Part shown: positions 33,139 through 42,532 of the stretch, piece after piece
Position numbering within the stretch: position 1 is the first letter of the stretch
How the letters are laid out: each line of letters begins with the position of its first letter
Source: Nevskia sp.
GTDB lineage: Bacteria; Pseudomonadota; Gammaproteobacteria; Nevskiales; Nevskiaceae
Direction of reading: 5' to 3'
DNA length: 64,000 bases
Assembly (NCBI GenBank): GCA_023229645.1
Contig: JALNYU010000012.1
Coordinates: 1 to 64,000 of the forward strand
Position numbers and translations under genes: made by a program
Notes under the pieces: generated by a model
The model's input: the letters and a program-made list of their open reading frames with translations, nothing else
Told to the model about the DNA's origin: nothing
Databases searched by the model: none

Positions 33139-34107
33139 CTAAACCACCGCCCCGTCGTTCTCAGCTTTGGCGAGCTTTTCGGCTTTTATTTTTTCGTCTT
33201 TATCTTCTGGCGGCAATAAGTCTTCGCGCTTCAGATTCAGCAGCACGGTGACGCCGCTGGAGACGTAAATCGAAGAATACGTTGCCACCAACACGCCGAC
33301 GATCATCGCGACAGCGAAGCCGTGCACGCTCTTGCCGCCGAAGAAGTACAGCGACGACAACACCATCAGCACCGTGAAGTGCGTGATGATTGAGCGCAGC
33401 AGCGTTTGGTTGATCGAGAGGTTGATGACATCGCGCACGCTGCGTTGACGCAGTGTCAGCAGGTTTTCGCGGATACGATCAAAGATAACGATGGTTTCGT
33501 TATTCGAGTAGCCGAGCATCGCGAGTATGCCGGCAAGCACGGTTAGGTCGAACTCTTCTTGCACCAGCGCGAGGTAGCCGAGCGTCATGATCGCGTCATG
33601 CGTCAGCGCGGCAATAGAGCCTAGCGAGAATTTCCACTCGAAGCGGAACATCACGTAAATGCCGATGCCAACAAACGCCGCGAGCAGCGCGGCCAAGCCA
33701 TCCTGCTTCAGTTCTTCGCCGACTTGCGGGCCGACAAATTCGACACGCCGCAACTGCACGTCATTGGCCTTGGCATCGAGTGAAGCCAGCACTTTCGTGC
33801 TGATTTCGGCCGAGCTGGCGGTTGGGTCCGGCAATAAGCGGATCAATACGTCGGACGTACCGCCGAAATACTGCACTACGGCTTCCGGATAGCCGCCACG
33901 CGCGAGTTCGGCGCGCACGTTGTCGAGCTCCACCGTCTGCGGGTAGACCACTTCCACCAGCACGCCGCCTTTGAAATCGATGCCCAGATTCAAGCCGCGC
34001 GTCGCGAGCAAGATGATTGCGCCGAGCGTTAGCAGTGCGGAAACCACCAGCGCGCGTTTACGCTGGGCCATGAAATCAATCGTCGGAACTCTGGAAAAAA
34101 TACGCAT
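33139..34107 (-). CDS. secF: Protein translocase subunit SecF
   Basis: A 322-residue membrane subunit that, with SecD, uses the proton gradient to aid late export steps. Six helices are expected; NLGIDFKGGVLVEV is the first periplasmic block and ILAMLGYSNNETIVIFDRIREN is a core motif. It follows secD by 24 bases. The charged C-terminus (EDKDEKIKAEKLAKAE) is long. Typical length fits. Confidence 0.96.
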   Translation of the reverse strand: MRIFSRVPTIDFMAQRKRALVVSALLTLGAIILLATRGLNLGIDFKGGVLVEVVYPQTVELDNVRAELARGGYPEAVVQYFGGTSDVLIRLLPDPTASSAEISTKVLASLDAKANDVQLRRVEFVGPQVGEELKQDGLAALLAAFVGIGIYVMFRFEWKFSLGSIAALTHDAIMTLGYLALVQEEFDLTVLAGILAMLGYSNNETIVIFDRIRENLLTLRQRSVRDVINLSINQTLLRSIITHFTVLMVLSSLYFFGGKSVHGFAVAMIVGVLVATYSSIYVSSGVTVLLNLKREDLLPPEDKDEKIKAEKLAKAENDGAVV

Positions 34108-34131
34108 GGGTTTTCTCGTTGGCGCTCTGAC

Positions 34132-35991
34132 TTAAACCGGCAAGTCTTTCAGCTTGCGGTTGCGCAGCGTGTAGTAAGCGATCGTGCGGGTGCCGATGAT
34201 CGACGTGAACATCGAGGTCGCCAAGCCAAGCGCCAACGTGATCGCAAAGCCCTTGACCGGGCCGGCGCCGAGCGTGAACAAGACGATGGCGGCGATTAAA
34301 GTGGTGACATTGGAGTCGGCAATGGTTAGGAAGGCGCGGTTGTAGCCTTCGTTCATCGCCTGATGCGGCGGCAAACCGAGCCGTAGCTCTTCACGGATGC
34401 GCTCGTTGATCAGCACGTTGGCGTCAACCGCCATACCGAGCGTCAGCACGATACCGGCGATACCGGGCATCGTCAGCGTGGCGCCGAAAATCGACAGCGC
34501 GGCGATGATCAGAACGACGTTCAGCAGCAACGCGAAGTCGGCAAACAAGCCGAACAGGCTGTAGTAAAGCGCCATGAACGTCACGACCAGCAAGAAGCCG
34601 GCGACTGCCGCGTAGGTGCCTTTCTTGATGTTATCAGCGCCCAAGCTTGGGCCGACCGTGCGCTCTTCGACGATTGAAATCGGCGCCGCCAGGGCACCGG
34701 CTTTCAACAGATTCGCCAGGTCGCTCGCTTCCTTGTTGCTTAAGCCCGTGGTTTGGAAGCGCGAGCTGAATACGCCTTGAATCGTCGCAACCGAGATCAC
34801 TTCCTGAACGTTATGGCGTTCGCGGATCGGGTCGCCTTTGGCGTTGTAGGTCGTCGTGTACTCCACTTCTTTGTAGACGACAGCCATCGGGTGGCCGACG
34901 CTCTTACTGGTGAACTCCAGCATTTTCTTCGCACCGCTGGCGTCCAGCGTCACGCTCACGGCCGGGGTGCCGCTTTGTTGGTCGATCGTCGGTTGGGCGC
35001 TGGTTAGCTGTGCGCCGCTGGCGATAATTTCCCGCTTCAGCAAATACGGGCGGTGATCGCCGCGGTGATAGAACAGCTCGTCGCCGGGCGGAACCACGCC
35101 ACTAGAGGCGGCGCTATTGGCGTCGCCACTTTCGTCAACAGCGCGATACTCCAAGGTCGCCGTCGCACGTAGGCGCTCTTTGATGTCGCTGGAATCTTTA
35201 ACGCCGGGCAACTGCACAACGATGCGGTCCGCACCCTGCCGCTGCACGATCGGCTCAGCAACGCCGAACTGGTTTACGCGGTTCCGCAGCGTGATCAGAT
35301 TCTGTTGCACGGCGTTGTCGACGATGGTGCGGGCTTCGACATCGGAAATGCGTGCCGACAGCGTCGGTGTTGTCGCGTCTGGCGGCGTGGTCAGCGTTAA
35401 CTCGCGGTATTCGCGGCTGATGGTGCTGCGCGCCTTGTCCAGCTTTTCGGTGTCAGCGAATTCCAGCACCAGCGCATCGCCAACCGCTTTGCGCGAGGTA
35501 TAGCGAATATCGTTCTTACGCAGTAGCGCCGGAATATCGTTGACGTAACGATCAACCGCGGCTTTGCGAACGTCATCGACATCCACCTGCAGCAAGAAAT
35601 GCACGCCGCCGCGAAGATCGAGACCCAGCGTCATCGGCTTGGCGCCGATCGCGTGCAGCCAGCCGGGCGTTTTCGGCGCTGAGTTCAGCGCAACGACGTA
35701 GCCACGACCGAGGCCTGCTTTCAGCACATCGGCGGCTTTGAGCTGGCTGTCAGTGCTTTTTAACCGCACCACCCACTGCTTGCCTTCGAGGCGCGACGCA
35801 GTGGTTTCGATCTTTTCAGCTTCGAATGATTTCGCCACCGTCGCGCTAAAATCGGCTGGCAGCGGATCGCCAGACGTCGTCGTAATTTGCACCGCAGGCT
35901 CTTCGCCATACAGATTCGGCAGCGCGTACAGCGCGCCGATCAATGTGACGATGATCAGCGTGAGCGTTTTCCACAAGGGGTACTGTTGCAT
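34132..35991 (-). CDS. secD: Protein translocase subunit SecD
   Basis: A 619-residue subunit with an N-terminal helix (about 8-26), a large periplasmic domain holding GLDLRGGVHFLLQVD, and the five C-terminal helices of the RND-like half including AVDANVLINERIREEL. Length agrees with E. coli SecD. It forms an operon with yajC upstream and secF downstream. A GC-rich hairpin lies in the 100-base gap before it. Confidence 0.97.
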   Translation of the reverse strand: MQQYPLWKTLTLIIVTLIGALYALPNLYGEEPAVQITTTSGDPLPADFSATVAKSFEAEKIETTASRLEGKQWVVRLKSTDSQLKAADVLKAGLGRGYVVALNSAPKTPGWLHAIGAKPMTLGLDLRGGVHFLLQVDVDDVRKAAVDRYVNDIPALLRKNDIRYTSRKAVGDALVLEFADTEKLDKARSTISREYRELTLTTPPDATTPTLSARISDVEARTIVDNAVQQNLITLRNRVNQFGVAEPIVQRQGADRIVVQLPGVKDSSDIKERLRATATLEYRAVDESGDANSAASSGVVPPGDELFYHRGDHRPYLLKREIIASGAQLTSAQPTIDQQSGTPAVSVTLDASGAKKMLEFTSKSVGHPMAVVYKEVEYTTTYNAKGDPIRERHNVQEVISVATIQGVFSSRFQTTGLSNKEASDLANLLKAGALAAPISIVEERTVGPSLGADNIKKGTYAAVAGFLLVVTFMALYYSLFGLFADFALLLNVVLIIAALSIFGATLTMPGIAGIVLTLGMAVDANVLINERIREELRLGLPPHQAMNEGYNRAFLTIADSNVTTLIAAIVLFTLGAGPVKGFAITLALGLATSMFTSIIGTRTIAYYTLRNRKLKDLPV

Positions 35992-36053
35992 GACGATTGA
36001 ATTCAGCTTCTCAATTGGGAACCGCAGCAGCTTCGAGCCGATACGGAAAATCC

Positions 36054-36082
36054 GCGCCGCCGGTCTACCGCACCGGCGGCGC
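36054..36082. other. Intercistronic hairpin between yajC and secD
   Basis: GCGCCGCCGGT (36054-36064) pairs with ACCGGCGGCGC (36072-36082) around a seven-base loop. It is 10 bases past the yajC stop side and about 60 bases ahead of secD. There is no T-run, so it may stabilise or process the message rather than end it. Confidence 0.45.
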
Positions 36083-36091
36083 CGCGCGTAG

Positions 36092-36433
36092 TTACAGGTT
36101 TTTCAACGTGCCTTTCGGCAGAACGCTGGTAATCGCGCTTTTTTGAATTTTCACTTCTGTTTTGTCGGCGATTTCCAACGTAATGTAATTTTCACCAATA
36201 CTGGTGATCCGGCCAGCCAATCCACCGCTGGTCACGGCCTCATCGCCTTTGGCGAGTTTGCCCAGCATGTCGCGCGATTCGCGCGCCCGCTTCATCTGCG
36301 GCCGAATCAGCATGAAATAAAACAGCGGCACCAACACTAAAAGCGGCCAGATGGCGCTAAACAGCCCCGGCTGGGCCGGCGCTCCGGTTTGCGCCTGCGC
36401 GGCAGGCACCAAGAAATCAAGAATTTCCGACAC
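36092..36433 (-). CDS. yajC: Sec translocase accessory protein YajC
   Basis: A 113-residue single-pass protein with helix IWPLLVLVPLFYFMLIRP and a soluble tail with KGDEAVTSGGLAGRI, both standard for YajC. The GTG at 36433 (MSEILDFL) is preferred; an upstream ATG at 36529 adds 32 atypical residues. It is the first gene of yajC-secD-secF. In E. coli tgt precedes it, but here three unrelated genes lie between tgt (40121) and yajC. Confidence 0.9.
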   Translation of the reverse strand: MSEILDFLVPAAQAQTGAPAQPGLFSAIWPLLVLVPLFYFMLIRPQMKRARESRDMLGKLAKGDEAVTSGGLAGRITSIGENYITLEIADKTEVKIQKSAITSVLPKGTLKNL

Positions 36434-36731
36434 GGATCGAAACCTGAGAGGGGTAAAGATCGCGATTATGCCACACGGCTTGCGGCCGACTGCGCGGCCA
36501 TTTTTGAGTGGGCAAAAAAGCCACAGCAAGAATTTCTTACTTCAGCCTAAAACCAGCGAAGCCCACAGGGTACCGGCTTGCGCGGATTGTGCGGAAGCAC
36601 AAATTACCCGCATTCCGAACGCTTTTAGCCGCGGGCCGTGAGAAGTCTTGAGTCCGGCCGGCGTGCGGCGCTGTGCTAGCCTTCGGCTCATATCCCAGAT
36701 TTCCTTCTTTATCATTGATGGAGTGGTCCGA
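36434..36731. other. Divergent non-coding gap of about 300 bases
   Basis: This separates yajC and the acyl-CoA dehydrogenase, both transcribed away. It must hold two promoters, but no strong -10/-35 pair or operator is recognised. Weak open frames run through it in both directions; none has codon usage or motifs that would support a gene. Confidence 0.4.
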
Positions 36732-38480
36732 ATGGCGACGTATAAAGCCCCGATACGGGAAATCCAGTTTGTTCTGAACGATGTGCTCGATGCCGGCCAG
36801 CTCAGCGCGTTACCATCGTATGGTGACGCGACGATGGAAACGATGAATGGCTTGATCGAAGAAGCCGCAAAGTTGATCGAAGAGCAAATTGCGCCGTTAA
36901 ATGCCAGCGGCGACACTGAAGGCTGCCGCTGGAATAACGGCGAAGTGAGCGTACCGAAAGGCTTCGCCGAGGCCTACCAGCAATATTGGCAGGCCGGCTG
37001 GGTTGGCCTTTCCAATCCGCCGGAATTTGGCGGCGCCGGGCTGCCGTACACGTTATCAAAAGTTGTCGACGAAATGCTGTGTTCGGCGGATGTTGCGTTC
37101 GCGCTCTATCCCGGCCTCACCGTCGGCTGCTTTGAAGCGCTGCACGCACTCGGCACCGACGAACAAAAAGCCACCTACCTGCCGAAGCTCGGCACCGGTG
37201 AGTGGACTGGCACGATGTGCATCACCGAGCCGCACGCCGGCACTGACATCGGCTCGGTGAAAACCAAAGCGACGCCGAACGGCGACGGCAGCTACGCCCT
37301 CGACGGCGGCAAGATCTTCATCACCTCTGGCGAACACACGATGGCGGATAACATCATCCACTTCGTGATCGCCCGCCTGCCCGACTCGCCGCCCGGTGTG
37401 AAAGGCTTGTCGACGTTTGTCGTGCCGAAGTTTCTGGTCAACGCCGACGGCTCGCTCGGCGCCCGCAACCCGGTTCGGTGTACGTCGATCGAACATAAGA
37501 TGGGCATCCACGGTTCCTGCACCTGCGCGCTGCAGTTCGAGGGCGCGAAAGGCTGGATGGTCGGCGCGCCGAACACCGGCATCCAGAACATGTTTGTGAT
37601 GATGAATCTCGCCCGTATCCTGGTCGGACTGCAGGGCTTGGGGCAGTGCGAGTTGGCGACGCAAAACGCCATTAACTACGCCAAGGATCGCAAGCAAGGC
37701 AAAGCGTTTAACGGCGGCGAAACGATCATCGACCACCCGGACGTGCGCCGCATGCTGTTGACGATGAAAGCAACCACCGAAGGCGCGCGCGTAATGGCCT
37801 ACGAAACTGGCCTTTATGTCGACCTCGCCCACCATCATCCGGACCCCGCGGTGCGCGAGGCCGCCGGTGATTGGGTGGAGCTGAATACGCCGCTGGTGAA
37901 AAGCTTCTGCACCGACTCGGCATTCGATCTCGGGAGTCTCGCCGTGCAGGTTTACGGCGGTCACGGCTTCATCCGCGAGCACGGCGTTGAACAAATCGTC
38001 CGCGATTCGAAAATCCTGTGCTTATACGAAGGCACCAACGGCATTCAGGCGATGGACCTGGTGCGGCGTAAGCTGATGATGCACAACGGCCGGCTGCCGC
38101 AGCGCTTTTTTGCCAAGCTGCGCTCTGAAAGCACGGCCGATGCGCCGGTCGGCTTTATCGCCAAGCCGCTGCGCGAAGCCGTTGACGAACTGGAAAAAAC
38201 CACACAGTGGCTGCAAGAGTCGTTCAAAACCCGGCCAGACGATGTCGGCTTCGGCGCGGTTGATTTCCAGCGTGCATTCAGCCTGACGTATCTCGGCTAT
38301 AACTGGCTGCGCATGGCAAAAGCGGCGTCGTTGAGCACGAACGACGACGCCTGGAAGCTTTCCAAGCTGACGACCGCGCAGTTCTTCGCACAACGCATGC
38401 TGCCGCAGGTGCACGCGCTTTGCGCTAACGTTCGCAACTCAGCGACGGAGCTGATGACGCTAGACGCTGCCAGTTTTTAA
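36732..38480 (+). CDS. Acyl-CoA dehydrogenase, long type
   Basis: A 582-residue flavoenzyme, much longer than the classical 380-400 residues. It has the N-terminal acyl-CoA dehydrogenase domains with MCITEPHAGTDIGSVKTKA and the CLYEGTNGIQAMDLVRRKL segment, whose Glu is the base of this subfamily. A C-terminal extension (about residues 450-580) forms the C-terminal domain found in the long bacterial FadE-like forms. It should oxidise acyl-CoA to enoyl-CoA in fatty-acid breakdown, chain length unknown. The ATG at 36732 (MATYKAP) is preferred to in-frame upstream codons. Confidence 0.92.
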   Translation: MATYKAPIREIQFVLNDVLDAGQLSALPSYGDATMETMNGLIEEAAKLIEEQIAPLNASGDTEGCRWNNGEVSVPKGFAEAYQQYWQAGWVGLSNPPEFGGAGLPYTLSKVVDEMLCSADVAFALYPGLTVGCFEALHALGTDEQKATYLPKLGTGEWTGTMCITEPHAGTDIGSVKTKATPNGDGSYALDGGKIFITSGEHTMADNIIHFVIARLPDSPPGVKGLSTFVVPKFLVNADGSLGARNPVRCTSIEHKMGIHGSCTCALQFEGAKGWMVGAPNTGIQNMFVMMNLARILVGLQGLGQCELATQNAINYAKDRKQGKAFNGGETIIDHPDVRRMLLTMKATTEGARVMAYETGLYVDLAHHHPDPAVREAAGDWVELNTPLVKSFCTDSAFDLGSLAVQVYGGHGFIREHGVEQIVRDSKILCLYEGTNGIQAMDLVRRKLMMHNGRLPQRFFAKLRSESTADAPVGFIAKPLREAVDELEKTTQWLQESFKTRPDDVGFGAVDFQRAFSLTYLGYNWLRMAKAASLSTNDDAWKLSKLTTAQFFAQRMLPQVHALCANVRNSATELMTLDAASF

Positions 38481-38534
38481 ACCCGACAGGGTGCCGACCC
38501 ACGTTGTCGGCACCCGCGCCCAGGAGGAGCCCAC

Positions 38535-39017
38535 ATGAGCACGCTTTACGAATTTGATACAAAAGCTATCGATGGCAGCAACACCAAGCTTGGCGTCTAT
38601 CAAGGCAAGGTGCTGCTAATCGTCAACGTTGCCAGCAAGTGCGGTTTTACGCCGCAATACACCGGTCTGGAAGCGCTTTACCGCAAGTACAAAGACCGCG
38701 GCCTCGTGGTGCTGGGCTTTCCTTGCGACCAGTTCGGGCACCAAGAACCCGGCGATGAGGCCGAGATCAAGCAGTTCTGCTCAATGAACTACGAGGTCAG
38801 CTTTCCGTTGTTCGCGAAAATTGAAGTCAACGGCGACAACGCACATCCCTTGTACAAATATTTGAAGAAAGAAGAAAAAGGCTTTCTTGGCTCGGAAGGC
38901 ATCAAATGGAATTTCACGAAATTCCTGGTCGATAAAACCGGGAACGTGACCAAGCGTTATGGCTCGATCGACAAGCCGGAAAGCATCGCCAAAGACATCG
39001 AAGCACTGTTGGCATAA
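38535..39017 (+). CDS. Glutathione peroxidase (cysteine type)
   Basis: A 160-residue thioredoxin-fold peroxidase. The active-site Cys36 in NVASKCGFTPQYTGLE replaces selenocysteine. The Gln segment FPCDQFGHQEPG and the Trp-Asn motif KWNFTKFLV complete the catalytic tetrad. GGAG lies upstream. The second conserved Cys suits thioredoxin as reductant. It lies 54 bases after the dehydrogenase and may be co-transcribed. Confidence 0.93.
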   Translation: MSTLYEFDTKAIDGSNTKLGVYQGKVLLIVNVASKCGFTPQYTGLEALYRKYKDRGLVVLGFPCDQFGHQEPGDEAEIKQFCSMNYEVSFPLFAKIEVNGDNAHPLYKYLKKEEKGFLGSEGIKWNFTKFLVDKTGNVTKRYGSIDKPESIAKDIEALLA

Positions 39018-39027
39018 ACCGGAATCC

Positions 39028-39060
39028 TCTGCGGCGCCAGCCTGGCGCAAGCGCCGCAGA
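39028..39060 (+). terminator. Hairpin after the peroxidase gene
   Basis: TCTGCGGCGC (39028-39037) pairs with GCGCCGCAGA (39051-39060), giving a 10-base stem a few bases after the stop codon. There is no U-tract, so it is either a Rho-dependent-type hairpin or an end-protecting structure. Confidence 0.35.
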
Positions 39061-39191
39061 ATATCGACGGGCTGAGCAGCGCAAAATCGCCCGGAGTGGC
39101 ACCGTTTTTTGGGTAATTCTCAGCGCATACCCGGCGCGTACTCGGTCCGCACGAACGGCATACAGCAAAAGCCGCTGAACGCTAACTACGG

Positions 39192-40052
39192 TTACAGCGG
39201 ATCAGCCGAAAACGTATCGCAATTTTCAATTTCGCCGCGCTTAAAGCCGATCTGGAACCAGTGCACGCGCTGGGCCGAACTGCCGTGCGTAAATGATTCT
39301 GGCATCACGTAACCCCGGCTTTGGGTTTGCAGGCGATCATCGCCAATCGCGGCCGCCGTGTTTAGGGCTGTCTCAATGTCCTGTGCATCTAGCCATTGAT
39401 GCCGCTGCTGGGCGTGGTAAGCCCAAACACCAGCAAAACAATCAGCCTGTAATTCCTGCCGTACCAGTAAACCGCCGGCGCCACGTAGCGCCGCTGGCTT
39501 GTTCTGCCGTGCGGTCTGGATTTCGTCAGCGATGCCCAACAGCGTCTGCACGTGGTGCCCGACTTCGTGGGCGATGACATAAGCCTGCGCGAAGTCACCG
39601 CCGCCGCCGAGCTTGTTTCGCAGTTCGTCAAAAAAACTGAGATCGAGATAGACCTGCCGGTCCCCCGGACAATAAAACGGCCCGGTCGCAGCGGTGGCGC
39701 CGCCACAGGCGGAGTCGACATGGCCATCGAACAGTACCAGCCGCGGCGCTTCGTAGCGCCCGGAGGCTTTCGCGAACAAAGCACTCCAAACGTCTTCCGT
39801 ATCGCCGAGTATTGCGCGAACAAAATCGACCCGCGGATCGGCATCGGCGGCCGCGCTGTCAGGCTGCGTTTGGCTGGTTTCGGCGCGCTCAGGCTGCAAG
39901 ACGCCGAGCACTTCCAGCGGATGTTTGTCGAACAACACACTCAACACAATGACCAGCAGCAACACGCCCGCACCGAGCTTGCTTTTACCACTGGACGACG
40001 CACCGCGCCGGTCTTCGACGTTGCGGCTACGCCTCGCTCTGTCCCAACGCAT
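39192..40052 (-). CDS. YpfJ-family neutral zinc metallopeptidase
   Basis: A 286-residue protein with an N-terminal membrane anchor (about residues 28-43, VLLLVIVLSVLF) and a zinc peptidase domain with HEVGHHVQ, a HEXXH motif, in the second half. The COG2321/YpfJ block ACGGA and YCPGDRQVYLDLSFF is present. The active site would face the periplasm. The substrate is unknown. It is on the minus strand, between gpx and tgt, on its own. Confidence 0.87.
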   Translation of the reverse strand: MRWDRARRSRNVEDRRGASSSGKSKLGAGVLLLVIVLSVLFDKHPLEVLGVLQPERAETSQTQPDSAAADADPRVDFVRAILGDTEDVWSALFAKASGRYEAPRLVLFDGHVDSACGGATAATGPFYCPGDRQVYLDLSFFDELRNKLGGGGDFAQAYVIAHEVGHHVQTLLGIADEIQTARQNKPAALRGAGGLLVRQELQADCFAGVWAYHAQQRHQWLDAQDIETALNTAAAIGDDRLQTQSRGYVMPESFTHGSSAQRVHWFQIGFKRGEIENCDTFSADPL

Positions 40053-40120
40053 CGATCACCCTCCTGTTAACGATCTACAAGCTGTTGCAACTCAGCGGCC
40101 AGACCCCTATCACCGCAGGC

Positions 40121-41308
40121 TCAAGACGCACTTATCGGCGTCTCGGCCGCCGCAACCGGGGCTGTCTCCGCCACTCGTTCCACCGCCAAACCGCGTGCAA
40201 TGCCTTCTGGACCCGATAAGAAAGCCGTGGCGAACGCGGCGAAAGTGCCCGCCTCGATAGCCGCGCGGATGCGCTTCATCAGCGCCAAGTAGTAGTGTAA
40301 GTTGTGGATCGTATTCAACCGCGCGCCGAGGATTTCGTTGCAGCGGTCGAGATGATGCAGATAGGCGCGTGAGTAGTTACGGCAGGTGTAGCAGTCGCAG
40401 GCAGGATCGAGCGGCCCAGCATCAGTCCGGTGCCGAGCGTTGCGCAGCTTGATCACGCCCTCGGAAGTAAAGAGATGACCGTTACGCGCGTTACGGGTCG
40501 GCATAACGCAATCGAACAGATCGATCCCGCGAGCAACGCCTTCAACCAAATCCCGAGGTGTGCCGACGCCCATCAAATAATGCGGATGCGCGGCCGGTAA
40601 GTGAGGGCCAATCACGTCCAATACTTTTAGGCGTTCTGATTCCGGTTCGCCGACCGAAAGACCGCCGACGGCGTAGCCATCAAAGCCGGTTTCAGTCAGA
40701 CGCGCCAAGGACTCCGCGCGCAGTTCTGGGTGCATGCCGCCTTGAACGATGCCAAACAACGCGCCTTTGCCTTGGGTATCGGCTTCCTCGTGCGCAATTT
40801 TGCAGCGCGCTGCCCAGCGCGCCGAGAGCTGCATTGAGGTTTCAGCCTGTGCGTAGCTGGCGGGATACGGCGTGCATTCGTCGAACTGCATGACGATATC
40901 GCTGCCCAGCGCGTGCTGGATCGCAATCGACTTCTCCGGCGATAAAAACACGCGGTCGCCGTTCACTGGCGAGGCGAAATGCACGCCTTCTTCGGTCAGT
41001 TTGCGCAATTCCGCCAAGCTCCAGACTTGGAAGCCACCCGAGTCGGTCAGAATCGGCCCATCCCAATGCATAAAACGGTGTAAACCACCGAGATCCCGAA
41101 TGATTTGCTCGCCAGGTCGCAGCCAAAGATGAAAAGTATTGCCAAGAATGATTTGCGCACCCGCCGTGCGTAGCTCTTCCGGCGTCATCGCCTTGACCGT
41201 ACCGTAAGTGCCGACAGGCATGAACTGTGGTGTTTCGATGGTGCCGCGGGCAAACTGCAGGCGGCCGCGGCGCGCGTGGCCGTCTGTTTTTAGGAGTTCG
41301 AATTTCAT
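40121..41308 (-). CDS. tgt: tRNA-guanine transglycosylase
   Basis: A 395-residue TIM-barrel enzyme that inserts preQ1 into tRNA anticodons. The nucleophile region DCVMPTRNARNG and the zinc ligands in CDCYTCRNYSRAYLHHL are intact. Length fits. queA, its usual partner, is not beside it in the window, and yajC is separated from it by three genes. Its C-terminal tail (about 20 residues, VAAAETPISAS) is longer than usual. Confidence 0.95.
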   Translation of the reverse strand: MKFELLKTDGHARRGRLQFARGTIETPQFMPVGTYGTVKAMTPEELRTAGAQIILGNTFHLWLRPGEQIIRDLGGLHRFMHWDGPILTDSGGFQVWSLAELRKLTEEGVHFASPVNGDRVFLSPEKSIAIQHALGSDIVMQFDECTPYPASYAQAETSMQLSARWAARCKIAHEEADTQGKGALFGIVQGGMHPELRAESLARLTETGFDGYAVGGLSVGEPESERLKVLDVIGPHLPAAHPHYLMGVGTPRDLVEGVARGIDLFDCVMPTRNARNGHLFTSEGVIKLRNARHRTDAGPLDPACDCYTCRNYSRAYLHHLDRCNEILGARLNTIHNLHYYLALMKRIRAAIEAGTFAAFATAFLSGPEGIARGLAVERVAETAPVAAAETPISAS

Positions 41309-41378
41309 AACGCGGGATTATCCCCGTTCGGATTCGAGATGGCACGAGGGAAATTGGCGCTAGCGCTAAGGATGAACC

Positions 41379-41392
41379 CTGACCTAGGTCAA
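41379..41392 (+). promoter_or_regulatory. FNR/Dnr-type box before the DksA-like gene
   Basis: CTGAC-CTAG-GTCAA fits the FNR-family palindrome TTGAT-N4-ATCAA with substitutions also seen in Dnr/Anr sites. It is centred about 65 bases before the ATG. A transcription start about 41 bases downstream would lie inside the leader. The candidate regulator is encoded at 46902. Confidence 0.6.
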
Positions 41393-41450
41393 TGCCGCTA
41401 GCCTGGAAAAGCAAAACACTGACGCAATCTCATCACTACCGGAGCGTGTT

Positions 41451-41795
41451 ATGGCCCAGATCGTAGATTGCCGCGTCGATGCCCGCAGCGCCTTGACCGT
41501 CCGCGAGGCGTATTTATCGGCGCGACTGCAGCAGATCGAAACGGATCGACGGCGCAGCGAACCGCTGCCGCAAGATTTCGAAGATCAAGCCACCGAGCAG
41601 GAAAATGATCCGGTACTCGACAATCTCGCGACGACCACCGCTGCCGAACTGGCTGACGTGCGCTTGGCTTTGCAAAGACTGGACAGCGACCAATACGGCG
41701 TCTGCAGCGAATGCGGCGCGGCAATCAGCGCCGAGCGCCTGCGCGCCGTGCCGGAAGCGGTGACGTGTATCGACTGCGCCCTCGCCCACGCCTGA
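41451..41795 (+). CDS. DksA/TraR-type C4 zinc-finger protein
   Basis: A 114-residue protein with an acidic helical half and a C-terminal four-cysteine zinc finger: Cys85 and Cys88 in CSEC, then Cys106 and Cys109 in CIDC. This is the DksA/TraR finger and coiled-coil layout, smaller than DksA itself (about 150 residues). It could modulate RNA polymerase. A FNR-type box lies in front and GGAG precedes the ATG. The link with the neighbouring oxygen-dependent genes is inferred. Confidence 0.85.
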   Translation: MAQIVDCRVDARSALTVREAYLSARLQQIETDRRRSEPLPQDFEDQATEQENDPVLDNLATTTAAELADVRLALQRLDSDQYGVCSECGAAISAERLRAVPEAVTCIDCALAHA

Positions 41796-41799
41796 GCCG

Positions 41800-42471
41800 A
41801 TGATGTTTGCGGCCTCGGTGCCGGTTCTTAGTTTGCCGGCGTTGCTGCTCGCAGGCTTGGCCGGGAGCCCGCATTGCGCGGCGATGTGCGGTGCGTTCAG
41901 CCTGCGCGCAGGCAGTAGCGGTACGCTGCAGCAGCGGCGTGATGCGTTGATGGCGCTGCACGGCGGCCGAATTCTCGGCTACGCCGTGCTCGGTGGTGTC
42001 GCTGGCTACGCCGGACAACAGTTATTGCGTCACATGCCGGCCCCTTCGATTGGCCATTGGCTGCAACTCGCCAGCGCGCTGGCGCTCGTAGCAAACGGCG
42101 CGATGCTGCTCCGCCACCGCAGCGGCAGTTGCTGTCCACCGCAACCGGCCATCGGGAAGCGCGGCGATCTGTGGCGCAGCGCCGGCCGCGGCGCGCTATG
42201 GGCACTTATGCCCTGCGGTTTGCTGTATTCGATGCTCCTACTCGCAGCGTTCAGCGCGTCAGCCATCAATGGCGCGGCCTTGATCGCTGCTTTTGCCGTT
42301 GGCGGCACGCCGCTGCTGGCCGGAATCGGCTGGAGCGGCGCGCGCCTGTTTGGCGTCGGCAATGTTCGGCGCACAGGCGGGGTCATGATTGCTGCGGGCT
42401 TAGCCGCGAGCGCGCTGATATTGGCATTGCCAGCGCTTGGCGTCTCGGCTTGGTGCGCAGTTCCGCGTTAA
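41800..42471 (+). CDS. TauE/SafE-like (COG2836) membrane protein
   Basis: A 223-residue membrane protein with six or seven hydrophobic segments. The motifs GSPHCAAMCGAF near the N-terminus and ALMPCGLLYS in the middle are those of COG2836 proteins, which often sit with the cbb3-oxidase maturation genes and have been linked to metal or heme handling. Cys residues in CAAMC and GSCCP could bind metal. It starts four bases after the preceding stop, suggesting an operon under the same box. Its substrate is unknown. Confidence 0.8.
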   Translation: MMFAASVPVLSLPALLLAGLAGSPHCAAMCGAFSLRAGSSGTLQQRRDALMALHGGRILGYAVLGGVAGYAGQQLLRHMPAPSIGHWLQLASALALVANGAMLLRHRSGSCCPPQPAIGKRGDLWRSAGRGALWALMPCGLLYSMLLLAAFSASAINGAALIAAFAVGGTPLLAGIGWSGARLFGVGNVRRTGGVMIAAGLAASALILALPALGVSAWCAVPR

Positions 42472-42532
42472 ATAGTACCGCGATAACGTTCTACGTCGGC
42501 TATTTCATCGCGAACGCCGTTTATCGTAGTAA

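Noticed and set aside
37056..37994. 312-residue frame antisense to the acyl-CoA dehydrogenase
   Set aside because: Mirror of a clear gene with no recognisable domain.
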